36,316 nucleotides of DNA, from NCBI GenBank assembly GCA_937867415.1, contig CALMKO010000311.1, forward strand, positions 1 to 36,316. The letters run 5' to 3'. The notes beneath the pieces were generated by a model. That model saw only the letters and a list, made by a program, of their open reading frames with translations, had not been told where the DNA came from and made no database searches. This DNA comes from an uncultured Verrucomicrobiota bacterium. Its GTDB lineage: Bacteria; Verrucomicrobiota; Verrucomicrobiia; Verrucomicrobiales; Akkermansiaceae. Made by a program: the position numbers and the translations under genes. Of the stretch, positions 8,137-16,740 are shown one piece after another (within the stretch, counting starts at the first letter, position 1; each line of letters opens with the position of its first letter).

Positions 8137-10101
8137 CTAAGGTGAGACGTGGACCCGGTAGAACCCCCGTCCGAGCACGGGGTCGAGCGGGATGGTGAAG
8201 GAAAGCAAGCCATTCAAACCCGCCTTGCTGGGTCCTTCATTCTGCCACGAACCGGGTTCAAGAGACGGGGAATACTGCAGTTGATAGCCGTGGCCGATGT
8301 TCGAGGGGATGGTCACCGTGGCGAAGGATCCCGCGATCGAGATGGTCGGGTCCTTCAATTCGCTGGAATCAAGCACAACGCCATAGTTCACGAAATTTCT
8401 CGGGAGATCCTGTGCCCCCGTGATCAAGTCGAGCACACCGTTGTTGGTGAATGTTCCTCCGTTTTCCAACGTGGCGCCGTCGGTGACCCGGATCACGCCG
8501 TTGTTGGTCACCGCCCCGGGGAACAGCGGAATGTTGTCGGGACCGCCGCCGATGGTGCCGTTATTGATCAAGGCACCGCTGAATTTCAAGCTTGCGGAAC
8601 TTGCGCCATGGATCGTTCCGTTGTTAGTGAAGATGCCTGTGAAATCCAGGCTTTGGCCCGGAATCCCCAATTGGGAACCGCTGAAACCAACACTCCCGCC
8701 CACCGTTCCGGATCCGGTGATCTGGCCCTGGCCGAGAAGCTGGATGGCAAAGGCATTGATTCCACCGCCGCTGCCCAGACGGAGTGTCCCGGAATTCGCT
8801 AGTGAGGAAACGAAGGCTTTGTTGCCATTCAGATCGAGAGTCGCTCCCTGCATGACGGTGACGGCGCCGTTCGCCGGAAGCGCCTGGGAGCTGACGCCTT
8901 GTGGCGTGAACGCATCAATGATCGCTTCATGCCATTGGCGGGCCATCCATGCGAAGCCGGTGTCATTAGGGTGCACACCGTCGTTGATCAGACCGTTGCC
9001 CGGGAATCCTGAATTCAAATCCACCAAATGGACATTCTTCCCTGCAGCCTGGAACGCCGCGACTTGGCGGGTGACGATCGAGTTATAGGAGTCGATCGGA
9101 TAGATGCCACTCGTGATCGGGGTGATCTTCGCGATGATCAGCCTACTGTTGGGGCGCAGGGTGGTGATTTTTGAAATCAGGCCCTGCAAGCGGGCTTCCA
9201 CTCCATCCTGATCGAGCAGATCGTTGGTCCCGAGCATCATCGTGATACAATCCGGGTTCACGGGCGAGCGTCCGGTGCCATTCCCACCGGTGAGCCAGTA
9301 GCCTCCGTTAGGGTTGCGGTCCTGTCCTCCGTATTGGAGAAAACGGGCGTTGTCGAAACCATCAAGATTGTTAGATACGTCATTCAAGTTATAGGATGAA
9401 TGCCCCTCGTGATACCTTTGGTCGATCGGCGAGCTTGGTAAGGTAGTTGATCCCAGATTCGAGGTGCCGATGAACCTGAAGGTGGGTGCCATCGGAAGCA
9501 CCAGTGGGAACAAGGCTCCTCGGTAGCCCGCTGTGTTGCTCGTTGAGCCGTAGGTGATGGAGTCTCCCAAAGGCATGATTTGAAAGCCGACTGGAAACAC
9601 CGCGGGTGCGCAGATCCGTAAAACACCCATCGCAACCGTCGTTCTCCCACTATAGGAATTCGGGCCGCTTAGCACGAGCGTGCCGGGACCCGTCTTGAGA
9701 AGCCCCTTGTTGCCGACGAGTGGAATCCCCAGGGTGGCGGTGCGGGAGTTCACGCTAAGCGTCGGTGTGCCGGTCGTGACGTCGAGGGTGAGCGCTCCGC
9801 CACTGCCGCCACTGCCGCCACGGATCGACCAATCATGACTCGGGTTGGTGTCTCCGAAGGTGAGGCTCCCGACGGTTTTTGCGCCGTCGAGGGTGATTGC
9901 GATGTCTGACAGGAGGTCGAGCTGATCAAAGTCGGCGCTGTCCTGCACTCCGTCAGGAATGGCGTTTCCGCTCCAGTTCGTGCTGTTTGTCCACGACGCG
10001 CTTCCGGGTGTGATCCAGGTCGCGGCAAAGATGTCCGTGTGAGGCATCAGGTGCGACACGGCCAGAAAAAACATGATATACCCGGGGGGAGAGGTTCTCA
10101 T
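8137..10101 (-). CDS. Secreted SGNH/GDSL hydrolase embedded in autotransporter-type beta-strand repeats
   Basis: The 654-residue protein has an N-terminal signal-like stretch (YIMFFLAVSHLM) and then a passenger-type repeat segment at about 30-165, with the typical LLKTGPGTLVLSGPNSYSG motif. An SGNH hydrolase domain occupies about 170-400: block I PLGDSITYG (nucleophile near Ser181), block II EGHSSY, block III LGTND (Asn near 293) and block V DGVHPND (Asp near 374, His near 377). After it come several short NNG repeats (FTNNGTIHG, LINNGTIGG, VTNNGVIRV, FTNNGVLDL) and a final domain ending GHGYQLQYSP...GRGFYRVHV. No outer-membrane beta-barrel is seen. SGNH enzymes are esterases or lipases, often acting on acetylated glycans; the substrate here is unknown. 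GTG at 10104 and ATG at 10074 are alternative starts. Confidence 0.85.
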   Translation of the reverse strand: MRTSPPGYIMFFLAVSHLMPHTDIFAATWITPGSASWTNSTNWSGNAIPDGVQDSADFDQLDLLSDIAITLDGAKTVGSLTFGDTNPSHDWSIRGGSGGSGGALTLDVTTGTPTLSVNSRTATLGIPLVGNKGLLKTGPGTLVLSGPNSYSGRTTVAMGVLRICAPAVFPVGFQIMPLGDSITYGSTSNTAGYRGALFPLVLPMAPTFRFIGTSNLGSTTLPSSPIDQRYHEGHSSYNLNDVSNNLDGFDNARFLQYGGQDRNPNGGYWLTGGNGTGRSPVNPDCITMMLGTNDLLDQDGVEARLQGLISKITTLRPNSRLIIAKITPITSGIYPIDSYNSIVTRQVAAFQAAGKNVHLVDLNSGFPGNGLINDGVHPNDTGFAWMARQWHEAIIDAFTPQGVSSQALPANGAVTVMQGATLDLNGNKAFVSSLANSGTLRLGSGGGINAFAIQLLGQGQITGSGTVGGSVGFSGSQLGIPGQSLDFTGIFTNNGTIHGASSASLKFSGALINNGTIGGGPDNIPLFPGAVTNNGVIRVTDGATLENGGTFTNNGVLDLITGAQDLPRNFVNYGVVLDSSELKDPTISIAGSFATVTIPSNIGHGYQLQYSPSLEPGSWQNEGPSKAGLNGLLSFTIPLDPVLGRGFYRVHVSP

Positions 10102-10283
10102 CACTGATCACAACGTTGAGTTGTGCTGCGGCGGGCCTACGGAAAAATCCCGTCGAAGGCAAGATAAAGATGGGCTTCAGGATCTAACAGCCGAGGAAAG
10201 AGCCTTGGAAGCACTTCCGATAAATCACAGTCTGGTTGATTTTACGGTTTCTTACGCTGCAAGGAAAATGTTAAGCTTCTTCC

Positions 10284-10835
10284 ATGAACGAATCGATGAT
10301 GCCGCCGAAGAACATTGTTCTGATCGGCTTTATGGGAAGTGGAAAGTCCACGGTAGGGAGGGAGCTGCATCAGCGGCTGGGCTATCCGTGGGTCGATACC
10401 GACCACCTGATCGAGCAACGTGAGCGGAAATCGATCGCTGCGATCTTCGCTGAATCCGGTGAGGAGGCGTTCCGGGATCTGGAGACGCGCGTGCTGGAAG
10501 AGCTCAACGAGCCCCAGGTGCCGCGGCGGATCATTTCCACCGGCGGCGGAGTCATCGGCCGCGCGCAAAACCGTGCTCTGCTGCGTGGTCTGGGCTATGT
10601 GGTTTGGCTGCATGCGCCGACTTCCGTGATCGTGGAGCGAACTTCCAAAAATCGGGACCGGCCACTGCTTCATGCGGAGGATCCGGTAGCCCGCATCGAA
10701 GCCCTATTGGCGGTTAGAAAGCCATTGTATGCTGAGACAGCGCATTTGAAAGTCGATACGGCCGGGCTCGACTGTGGCGAGCTTGCCACCGGGATTCTGG
10801 AAAGCGCGCGGTATTTTTTCTCCTGCCAGCTGTGA
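10284..10835 (+). CDS. aroK: Shikimate kinase
   Basis: Shikimate kinase phosphorylates shikimate at O3 in the aromatic amino acid pathway. In 183 residues all key elements appear: Walker A GFMGSGKST at 15-23, the substrate and magnesium aspartates in VDTDHLIE (D38 and D40), the shikimate-binding arginine in EEAFRDLE (R64), the STGGGVI loop at 86-91 and the lid arginines in NRDRPLL. ATG at 10296 is a possible alternative start. The stop codon overlaps the GTG of queG by four bases (GTGA), which suggests translational coupling. No other aromatic-pathway gene lies in the window. Confidence 0.96.
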   Translation: MNESMMPPKNIVLIGFMGSGKSTVGRELHQRLGYPWVDTDHLIEQRERKSIAAIFAESGEEAFRDLETRVLEELNEPQVPRRIISTGGGVIGRAQNRALLRGLGYVVWLHAPTSVIVERTSKNRDRPLLHAEDPVARIEALLAVRKPLYAETAHLKVDTAGLDCGELATGILESARYFFSCQL

Positions 10836-11914
10836 GTGCCATGGAGGATCAAATCAAGCAATGGGCGCGGGAGCTCGGCTTCGACGACTGCCGGATCGCG
10901 CCTGCCAAAGTGGCAACCCACGCCGACGTGTTCCGCGATTGGATCGCAGAAGGCAGGCAGGGCGAGATGGCATGGATGGAGCGTCATCCGGAGAGGCGTT
11001 GCGATCCGCGGGAAGTTCTGGCAGGTTGCAAGTCGGTCATCTGCCTGGCGCTCAACTACTATCCCGGACGTAGCCCGTTTTCCGAGGGCGACGAGGGTGG
11101 CTACCGGATCGCCCGGTATGCCTGGAATGAGGATTATCATGACTTGATTGAAAAGCGCTTGAGGGAGTTTGACCTGAAGCTGCAGACCTTGGGTGGGGTG
11201 CAGCGGTTTTATGTGGATACCGGGCCGGTGCTGGAACGGGATTTTGCGAGCGATGCCGGGTTGGGATGGAATGGGAAATCCACCGTTCAGATCCACCGTC
11301 ACCTTGGAACATGGTTTTTTCTGGCGGAGTTGCTGACGACCCTGGAGCTCGCGCCGGACACTCCCTTCGGGGATCATTGTGGGAAATGCACGGCCTGCAT
11401 CACCGCCTGCCCGACCCAGGCGATCACCGCGCCGCGTCGTCTGGATGCGCGGCGCTGTATTTCCTATCTAACCATCGAACACAAGGGGGCCATCCCGGTC
11501 GAATTCCGGAAAGCCATCGGAGACAGGATCTATGGTTGTGATGACTGCCTCGATGCCTGTCCATGGAACCGCTTCGCGGTCGAATCACGCGAGATGAGCT
11601 TCCAGGCGCGGAAGGCGGTGTTTAGTCACCGGTTGCGGGATTTTCTGGATCTGGACGATGCTGGATTCCGCGTGCTATTCGCCAAGTCGCCGGTCAAGCG
11701 GATCAAGCGGGCGAGGTTTTTACGAAATGTCTGTGTGGCCCTGGGAAATACCGGAACTGTCGCGGATCTCGCCGCTTTGGAATCCGCCGCTGCCGAGGCG
11801 GATCCCCTCGTGTCCGAGCATGCGCGGTGGGCGATCGAGGAGATTTCCCAGCGGGTGGCGCAAGGCTCTCTTTCTTCCAACCCGGCAGGTGCCCAACCGC
11901 GCGCAAGCTCATGA
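10832..11914 (+). CDS. queG: Epoxyqueuosine reductase
   Basis: QueG carries out the last step of queuosine synthesis, reducing epoxyqueuosine at the wobble position of certain tRNAs with a cobalamin cofactor and two [4Fe-4S] clusters. The 360-residue protein has the catalytic Asp129 in YVDTGPVLER. The first cluster ligands are C183, C186 and C189 with C193 (CGKCTACITACP), and further ligands are C209 and C236, C239 and C243 (GCDDCLDACPWN). The C-terminal part (about 290-345) looks like a HEAT-like repeat. The start is GTG at 10832, overlapping aroK, or ATG at 10841. The stop overlaps the next gene's ATG (ATGA). No other queuosine gene is nearby. Confidence 0.96.
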   Translation: MSAMEDQIKQWARELGFDDCRIAPAKVATHADVFRDWIAEGRQGEMAWMERHPERRCDPREVLAGCKSVICLALNYYPGRSPFSEGDEGGYRIARYAWNEDYHDLIEKRLREFDLKLQTLGGVQRFYVDTGPVLERDFASDAGLGWNGKSTVQIHRHLGTWFFLAELLTTLELAPDTPFGDHCGKCTACITACPTQAITAPRRLDARRCISYLTIEHKGAIPVEFRKAIGDRIYGCDDCLDACPWNRFAVESREMSFQARKAVFSHRLRDFLDLDDAGFRVLFAKSPVKRIKRARFLRNVCVALGNTGTVADLAALESAAAEADPLVSEHARWAIEEISQRVAQGSLSSNPAGAQPRASS

Positions 11915-14763
11915 ATCCTTTTGAAGAAAATCCGCTGTGGGATGAGATCAAGCGACTGCGCGGTGAGATCGCTGATCTCAATGACACGCACCAAGCGGCA
12001 GTCGCCCGGATCAGCGCACGGATTTCAGGGTTGGAGTCGGCATTTGTCAGGAGTGTCGTCAATGTGGTCGGTCCGCCGCCGCTGCCTGAACCAGCCATGG
12101 TCCCGGAGCCGCCGGTTGCGGTTCCCGAGGAAGTCGTGGAGGAACCGCCGGTGCTTCATGCCGTCGCACCTTCCCCGCCTCCTGTTCCTGCGCCGGTTGG
12201 GAATCACAGGTTCGAGCTGGATTTCGGGAAAGTCTGGTTTGTGCGGATCGGTGTCGTGATTTTGCTGACGGGGCTCGTCTTCCTTGGGAACTATGCCTAT
12301 CAGAACTGGGTCCGCGAGATGCCCAACGGTATCCGGCTCGCCGCGCTTTTCGGGTGTGCGCTCGTCTTGGTGGAGACGGGCAGGCGGCTTGCGAACAAGG
12401 AAAGCCTGAACCGTTTCGGGGAAGTGCTCATGGCGGGCGGGATGGCATTTTTCTACTATTGCACCTTCGCTGCGCATCATGTCACCCGGCTGCGTGTGAT
12501 CGAAAGCCCGGCCGTCGGGGCGGTTTTACTTTCTGCTGCCGCCTTCGCCATCGCCGCTGTGTCATGGCGGCGGGAGGCGAAGACCACTGCGGTGCTAGGG
12601 ATCGTGCTCGCGTCTTACGCGACCATGCTGCAGCCGATCGGGTGGATGTCCTGTTTGTCCAATGTTCTACTTGGCGGGCTCGGTTTGTTTTTCATGCTCC
12701 GTCCCGCTTGGTCGGCGGCAGGCTGGGCTTCCATGCTGGGAAGTTATGGCGCGTTTCTGGGTTGGCAGTTGTTCGGGGCTTCCGGAGGGGATGCACGCGT
12801 GGACGATCCCGCGACTCTCTGGTTCCTGCCGCCCTTGTGGGTCATGTTCGCGATTCCCGGAGCGCTGGATCGTTTCCGGGAAATTCTTTCGGACCGTGCC
12901 CGGGCGTGGTTCACTGCTTCTAACAACGCGCTTTTCTTCCTGTTGTTTTCCGCCGTGTGGTCTGAACAGAATAGCAGTGGCAGTTATTGGAAAGTGGCTG
13001 GTTTTTTCGGTTTCATTCTCATCATGCTCGGCATCCTCGGGCGCCGTCGTCAAACTACGGCAGGGGGGGTGAACATCGGTCAGGGAATCGCGGTCGCGAC
13101 CTGGGCGCTCATTCTGAAACTGGACGGGCAGCATCTCGGGCTGGTGCTTGCTTTCGAATCACTCGCGTTGGCTCTTGCAGTGCTAAGGTACGGGGGGAAG
13201 TGCGAGTCGGTCTTCTCGTTGCTATGCGGACTTGGAGCTGCGTGGATCGTGATTTCGGAGGAGTCTGCCAGCTCCATAGCGAGCGTCGCGCTTACGGCGT
13301 TCCTCGTAGCTGGTGCATCGGTTGTTTCCGAGCGGGGGGGCGGGAAGTGTCATGCGTTTGCAGAGTTTCGGAGGGCATCCGCATTCTTGCTTTTTGCGGC
13401 GTCGGTGATCGTTGTTTCACAACTCTGTGTTGTCCGGCTGGAGGATCCTTGGAAGCTTGTCACAAGCGTCCTGCTTGCGGGGGGGCTGACGGTCGTTTCG
13501 TTAGAGCTCGATGTGAAACGGCGCCAACCTGAAGTTTTATGGGCGTCCCTGTGGTTTCTCGGACTGGCGGTTCTGTTCGGTTTTGGGGTGCTTTCAAAAT
13601 GGCCGCTGGCGCTTGCGGCGGTGGTGGCGCTGCTTGCCTGCTGGTTCTGGCATCATCGTGGCAAGGGTGGACGTTCCGCCCATGATCCAGCGGCATATCC
13701 TGATTTTTGCGCACTCGTGTTTTCCGCTCCGGTGCCCATTTTTCTCTGGTTGTTTTGTCAGAAGTGGGCGGGTGGGTTTTGGTGTTCCCCGACTCGTGTG
13801 GACTTGGCCTTTGGCTTGAATCAAGTGGCGGCCTGCGCCCTCGTGCCGACCGCGCTTGCGGTCAGGTGCCCGAAATTGGTAACGATGGCGGGGATTTATT
13901 CGTGCGCCGCTCTGGGGTATTGGGTTCTTCTGCCCGCCGGAAATGCGCCGGTGATTTTTGGTGCCTTCGTTCTCGCCAGCGGCTCAGCGGCGGTGGTTCT
14001 CAGCTCGTGGGGGAAGTCGGTGGTGAGTGAAAATCCGCCGAGATCCGGAGGCTTGTTTCGCTTCTCCGCATTTGGTGCGTACTGCGCGGCATGGCACGCC
14101 GTGGTGCCAGGTGCGTGGATGGATTGCCTGGCGATCACTTCGATTGGACTGGTCATTCTATCAGTGGTGATCAAACGGAAAATTGCCATCGAGTGCCTCG
14201 GGTTTCTGGCGATCTCGTTTCTGGGGCTCGCTTTTGAAATGTTCACCAGTCCTTGGATGAAGAGTGAAATGGGTGATTCGTGGCGTGGGATCCTGGTGGT
14301 CTTTGCCTTGTTAGGGTTGACATTCACCTATCGCGAGCGTCCGGCGCTCATTACTGATCCGCAGGTCCGAAAATCCGCCATCGCTGTGCTGGCGGGACTT
14401 GCGTGCCTCGTCGCGACTCTGTGGGCCACACAGATGTTGGTCTGGCGTTTCGGATGGAAGCCGACGGCTGTGCTCTGGACCTTGCTCGGCTTCGGATTTG
14501 TAAGTGCGGGCCTTTGGCAAGGTCTCCACATCTTGCGTGTTTGTGGATTTGGCCTGCTCCTTGTTTCGTTTTGCAAGCTCTTCGCCGTGGATGTCTGGGA
14601 CTTCACCGCTTTCATGCGGGTGGTATCATTCATCGTGCTCGGTGCCGCGCTGATCTTGCTTGGTCTGTTTTACAACAATTTTTCGGAAACGATCAAAGCG
14701 CTGCTTGATTCCGAGCAAGAGGCAAAGCCGACCGGAATCAGGACGGGCGAGGAAGCAGGATGA
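11911..14763 (+). CDS. DUF2339 family large multispanning membrane protein
   Basis: This 950-residue protein starts at the ATG that overlaps the queG stop. Residues 5-45 form a likely coiled coil (WDEIKRLRGEIADLN). A Pro/Val/Glu-rich linker spans about 53-95, and LDFGKVWFVRIGVVILLTGLVFLGNYAY opens a long series of roughly two dozen hydrophobic segments running nearly to the C-terminus. This layout (coiled coil, proline linker, then a W-x-R-x-G first helix) is that of the DUF2339 family, whose function is unknown. The overlap with queG, which itself overlaps aroK, indicates a single coupled transcript, but no functional link is obvious. No enzymatic motif was seen. Confidence 0.85.
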   Translation: MNPFEENPLWDEIKRLRGEIADLNDTHQAAVARISARISGLESAFVRSVVNVVGPPPLPEPAMVPEPPVAVPEEVVEEPPVLHAVAPSPPPVPAPVGNHRFELDFGKVWFVRIGVVILLTGLVFLGNYAYQNWVREMPNGIRLAALFGCALVLVETGRRLANKESLNRFGEVLMAGGMAFFYYCTFAAHHVTRLRVIESPAVGAVLLSAAAFAIAAVSWRREAKTTAVLGIVLASYATMLQPIGWMSCLSNVLLGGLGLFFMLRPAWSAAGWASMLGSYGAFLGWQLFGASGGDARVDDPATLWFLPPLWVMFAIPGALDRFREILSDRARAWFTASNNALFFLLFSAVWSEQNSSGSYWKVAGFFGFILIMLGILGRRRQTTAGGVNIGQGIAVATWALILKLDGQHLGLVLAFESLALALAVLRYGGKCESVFSLLCGLGAAWIVISEESASSIASVALTAFLVAGASVVSERGGGKCHAFAEFRRASAFLLFAASVIVVSQLCVVRLEDPWKLVTSVLLAGGLTVVSLELDVKRRQPEVLWASLWFLGLAVLFGFGVLSKWPLALAAVVALLACWFWHHRGKGGRSAHDPAAYPDFCALVFSAPVPIFLWLFCQKWAGGFWCSPTRVDLAFGLNQVAACALVPTALAVRCPKLVTMAGIYSCAALGYWVLLPAGNAPVIFGAFVLASGSAAVVLSSWGKSVVSENPPRSGGLFRFSAFGAYCAAWHAVVPGAWMDCLAITSIGLVILSVVIKRKIAIECLGFLAISFLGLAFEMFTSPWMKSEMGDSWRGILVVFALLGLTFTYRERPALITDPQVRKSAIAVLAGLACLVATLWATQMLVWRFGWKPTAVLWTLLGFGFVSAGLWQGLHILRVCGFGLLLVSFCKLFAVDVWDFTAFMRVVSFIVLGAALILLGLFYNNFSETIKALLDSEQEAKPTGIRTGEEAG

Positions 14764-14768
14764 ACCCG

Positions 14769-14790
14769 CCATTCACCACTGCGTGAATGG
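14769..14790. terminator. Possible bidirectional terminator hairpin between convergent genes
   Basis: A perfect 8-bp inverted repeat (CCATTCAC and GTGAATGG, 6-base loop) sits in the 52-base gap between the DUF2339 and TPR genes, which converge here. No U-tract follows on either strand, so it is at best a weak terminator. Confidence 0.35.
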
Positions 14791-14815
14791 ACTGGTTTCC
14801 AACGGTCTAGCAGAT

Positions 14816-16204
14816 TCAGGAATAGGATGACTCGACGCGCTCGGCGACGTCGCGGTAGCCATAGTCCACCTCGTAGATCTGCTTGAAGCAGTCAAGGGCG
14901 GCGGGCTTGTCATTCACTTCTGCGTGGATGAGGCCTTTTTCGTAGAGCACTTCCTTTTTGGTGTTATCCATGGAAATGAGATCCGCGAGGGCATCCGCAA
15001 GCTGCTTGATGGCGAGGTCGAACATGCCTTTGGCCCGGAAGGCCCGGGCGAGTGTCAACAGGACCTTGGTCCGGATGTGCGGGTTGCGGGTGGCTTGTTG
15101 CAGGTGGGGAATGGAGGCGCTGTAGTCGCCCGCCTTGAAGAGGGCGGTGCCGAGTTCGAAGCGGAGTTGGGGGTCGGTGGGGTTTTGATCCACACGGCGC
15201 TGGGTTTCCTGCACTTGTTCGGCAAGCCGTTCCGCCTTCCGTGCTTCAAGAGTGGCCTTGAGTTCCTCATTGTCAGGATCCGCAGCGACGGCGGCTTCAA
15301 GTTGCCTCATGTCCGTCTCCACGGATTTGTCCTTCATCGCTGAGGCCTTGGTAGCGAGCGCGACGTCGCCATTGCTCAGCGAGTGTGCCCAACTGAAGAA
15401 GGTGTGGGCGTTGTGCCAGTCTTCGAGTTGTTCGTAGATGCCGGCGAGGTCCTTGACGGTGGCGAGGTGGTTCGGGTCGAGGTTATATTTCTCGATGATT
15501 TTGTCGCGTCGTTCTTCGAGTTGCTCGCGGGTGAGGCCGGTGCGGGATGCCTTTTCCAATTCCTCGAATTCGGAGGAGTTTTTCATGAGCGAGCGCATGT
15601 CCGCGTTTTCATCCCATTTCTGCTTCTGCATCGAGGCGCGCGCGGATGCGTCCTTGGATCCCTTGATGGCGGTGCCGTCGGTGGGATGGTGCTTGATGAT
15701 GTCGTTGTAAACTTCCGATGCAACAAGCGGCAGCTCGCGGGAGAGATAGAACTCGGCGAGCTTGTGGAGAAGTTTGGCATTCTCCGGGTTGCCCTTGCGG
15801 ACGGTCTCGAGCGCGAATGCGGCTGTTTCGTAAAGTTCCAACTTGAGGCAGATGTCAAAAAGAAGGTCGTTCGCCTGGTCGTTGTAGGGATCCTTTTCGA
15901 GTTCTTTCTCGATGAGCGGGATGGTGCCTGCGGGATCTTTTTTTGCTTGTCCCTGAAGCTTCATGATGCCCATTCCGCCGCCTGACATGCCGAACAGGCC
16001 AGCCTTCTTTTTTGTGTTTCCGGCGACTTGGAATTCACATTTGCGCAGCATCTTGCGGCCTTCGAGGAAGCCCGGGCTTTCCTTGAGCACCGCTTGAAGA
16101 AGGCTGATGCCGTAGGTTAAATTCGAGGTCTGGACAGCACTCAGCGCTTTGAGCCAGAGGGGCTTGATGCTCGGTGGAAGTTCTTTTTCGGTGATCTCGG
16201 GCAT
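14816..16204 (-). CDS. Tetratricopeptide-repeat protein
   Basis: The 462-residue soluble protein is mostly helical with no signal peptide or membrane span. TPR-like helix pairs are visible near residues 160-180 (LVASEVYNDIIKHHP), 245-280 (VKDLAGIYEQLEDWHNAHTF), 340-375 (LRFELGTALFKAGDYSASIP), 380-410 (LARAFRAKGMFDLAIKQL) and 425-455 (LIHAEVNDKPAALDCFKQIY). A glycine-rich insert (LFGMSGGGMGIMK) lies near 70. A charged linker rich in Lys and Glu separates the N-terminal from the C-terminal repeats. TPRs mediate protein-protein contacts; the partner is unknown. The gene is divergent from infA and convergent with the DUF2339 gene. Confidence 0.82.
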   Translation of the reverse strand: MPEITEKELPPSIKPLWLKALSAVQTSNLTYGISLLQAVLKESPGFLEGRKMLRKCEFQVAGNTKKKAGLFGMSGGGMGIMKLQGQAKKDPAGTIPLIEKELEKDPYNDQANDLLFDICLKLELYETAAFALETVRKGNPENAKLLHKLAEFYLSRELPLVASEVYNDIIKHHPTDGTAIKGSKDASARASMQKQKWDENADMRSLMKNSSEFEELEKASRTGLTREQLEERRDKIIEKYNLDPNHLATVKDLAGIYEQLEDWHNAHTFFSWAHSLSNGDVALATKASAMKDKSVETDMRQLEAAVAADPDNEELKATLEARKAERLAEQVQETQRRVDQNPTDPQLRFELGTALFKAGDYSASIPHLQQATRNPHIRTKVLLTLARAFRAKGMFDLAIKQLADALADLISMDNTKKEVLYEKGLIHAEVNDKPAALDCFKQIYEVDYGYRDVAERVESSYS

Positions 16205-16389
16205 GACAAATGGAATAGTGCGGTTTTTTGAAAATGATCAGCGGAGGTGGCTTACGGACCGAAAGTGGAGACTCATGAGCTGCTTGGCAAGCGCGCGCTG
16301 CGGAAGAAAATCGAGAAAATGGCGACATTGGTCGATTCCGTTGTTTTTTGGGATTGTCGGCGCGGCGGACATGGGTTACCGAAGGGGGC

Positions 16390-16420
16390 GCTGTTGAGTG
16401 TTTCAACAGCTCATTTTTTC
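16390..16420 (+). promoter_or_regulatory. Terminator-like hairpin directly upstream of infA
   Basis: An 8-bp perfect stem (GCTGTTGA at 16390-16397, TCAACAGC at 16403-16410) with a 5-base loop is followed by TCATTTTTTC. It has the form of an intrinsic terminator on the plus strand and ends 14 bases before the infA ATG. No plus-strand gene precedes it within the 230-base gap, so it could be a leader attenuator or the end of a short upstream transcript. Confidence 0.55.
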
Positions 16421-16433
16421 ATTTCAAGCCACT

Positions 16434-16727
16434 ATGCCTCCTCGCCCAAAGAACTCGGGACGTCGTCTCAATCGCAACCGTTATGGTCCTCCAAAGCGCT
16501 CCACCAAGGACGAGGAGGAGAAAGCTGTGGAGGTGGATGGTGAGATTTCTTCCGTTCTCGCAGGAACCATGTTCCGGGTAAAGTTGGAGAGCGGCCATGA
16601 GGTGCTCGCGCACATTTCCGGCAAGATGCGCAAGCGATTCATCCGCTTGGTCGTAGGTGACAAGGTCAAGATGGAGATGTCTCCATACGATTTGACCAAG
16701 GCCCGGATTGTTTTCCGTCTGAGCTGA
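16434..16727 (+). CDS. infA: Translation initiation factor IF-1, with basic N-terminal extension
   Basis: IF-1 binds the A site of the 30S subunit during initiation. From ATG 16434 the protein has 97 residues. The S1-like OB fold covers about residues 30-97 with family-typical text: [35 protein letters not shown] and [13 protein letters not shown]. The first 28 or so residues are an extra, strongly basic and then acidic tail ([19 protein letters not shown] and KDEEEK), absent from the usual 72-residue enterobacterial protein. A GTG at 16398 is in frame but would place the terminator-like hairpin inside the coding region, so ATG is preferred. No ribosomal protein genes are adjacent. Confidence 0.93.
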   Translation: MPPRPKNSGRRLNRNRYGPPKRSTKDEEEKAVEVDGEISSVLAGTMFRVKLESGHEVLAHISGKMRKRFIRLVVGDKVKMEMSPYDLTKARIVFRLS

Positions 16728-16740
16728 GCCTCTGCGCGCA

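Noticed and set aside
10105-10283. tRNA or other RNA gene in the gap before aroK
   Set aside because: Only small chance hairpins are seen; no cloverleaf or terminator is present.
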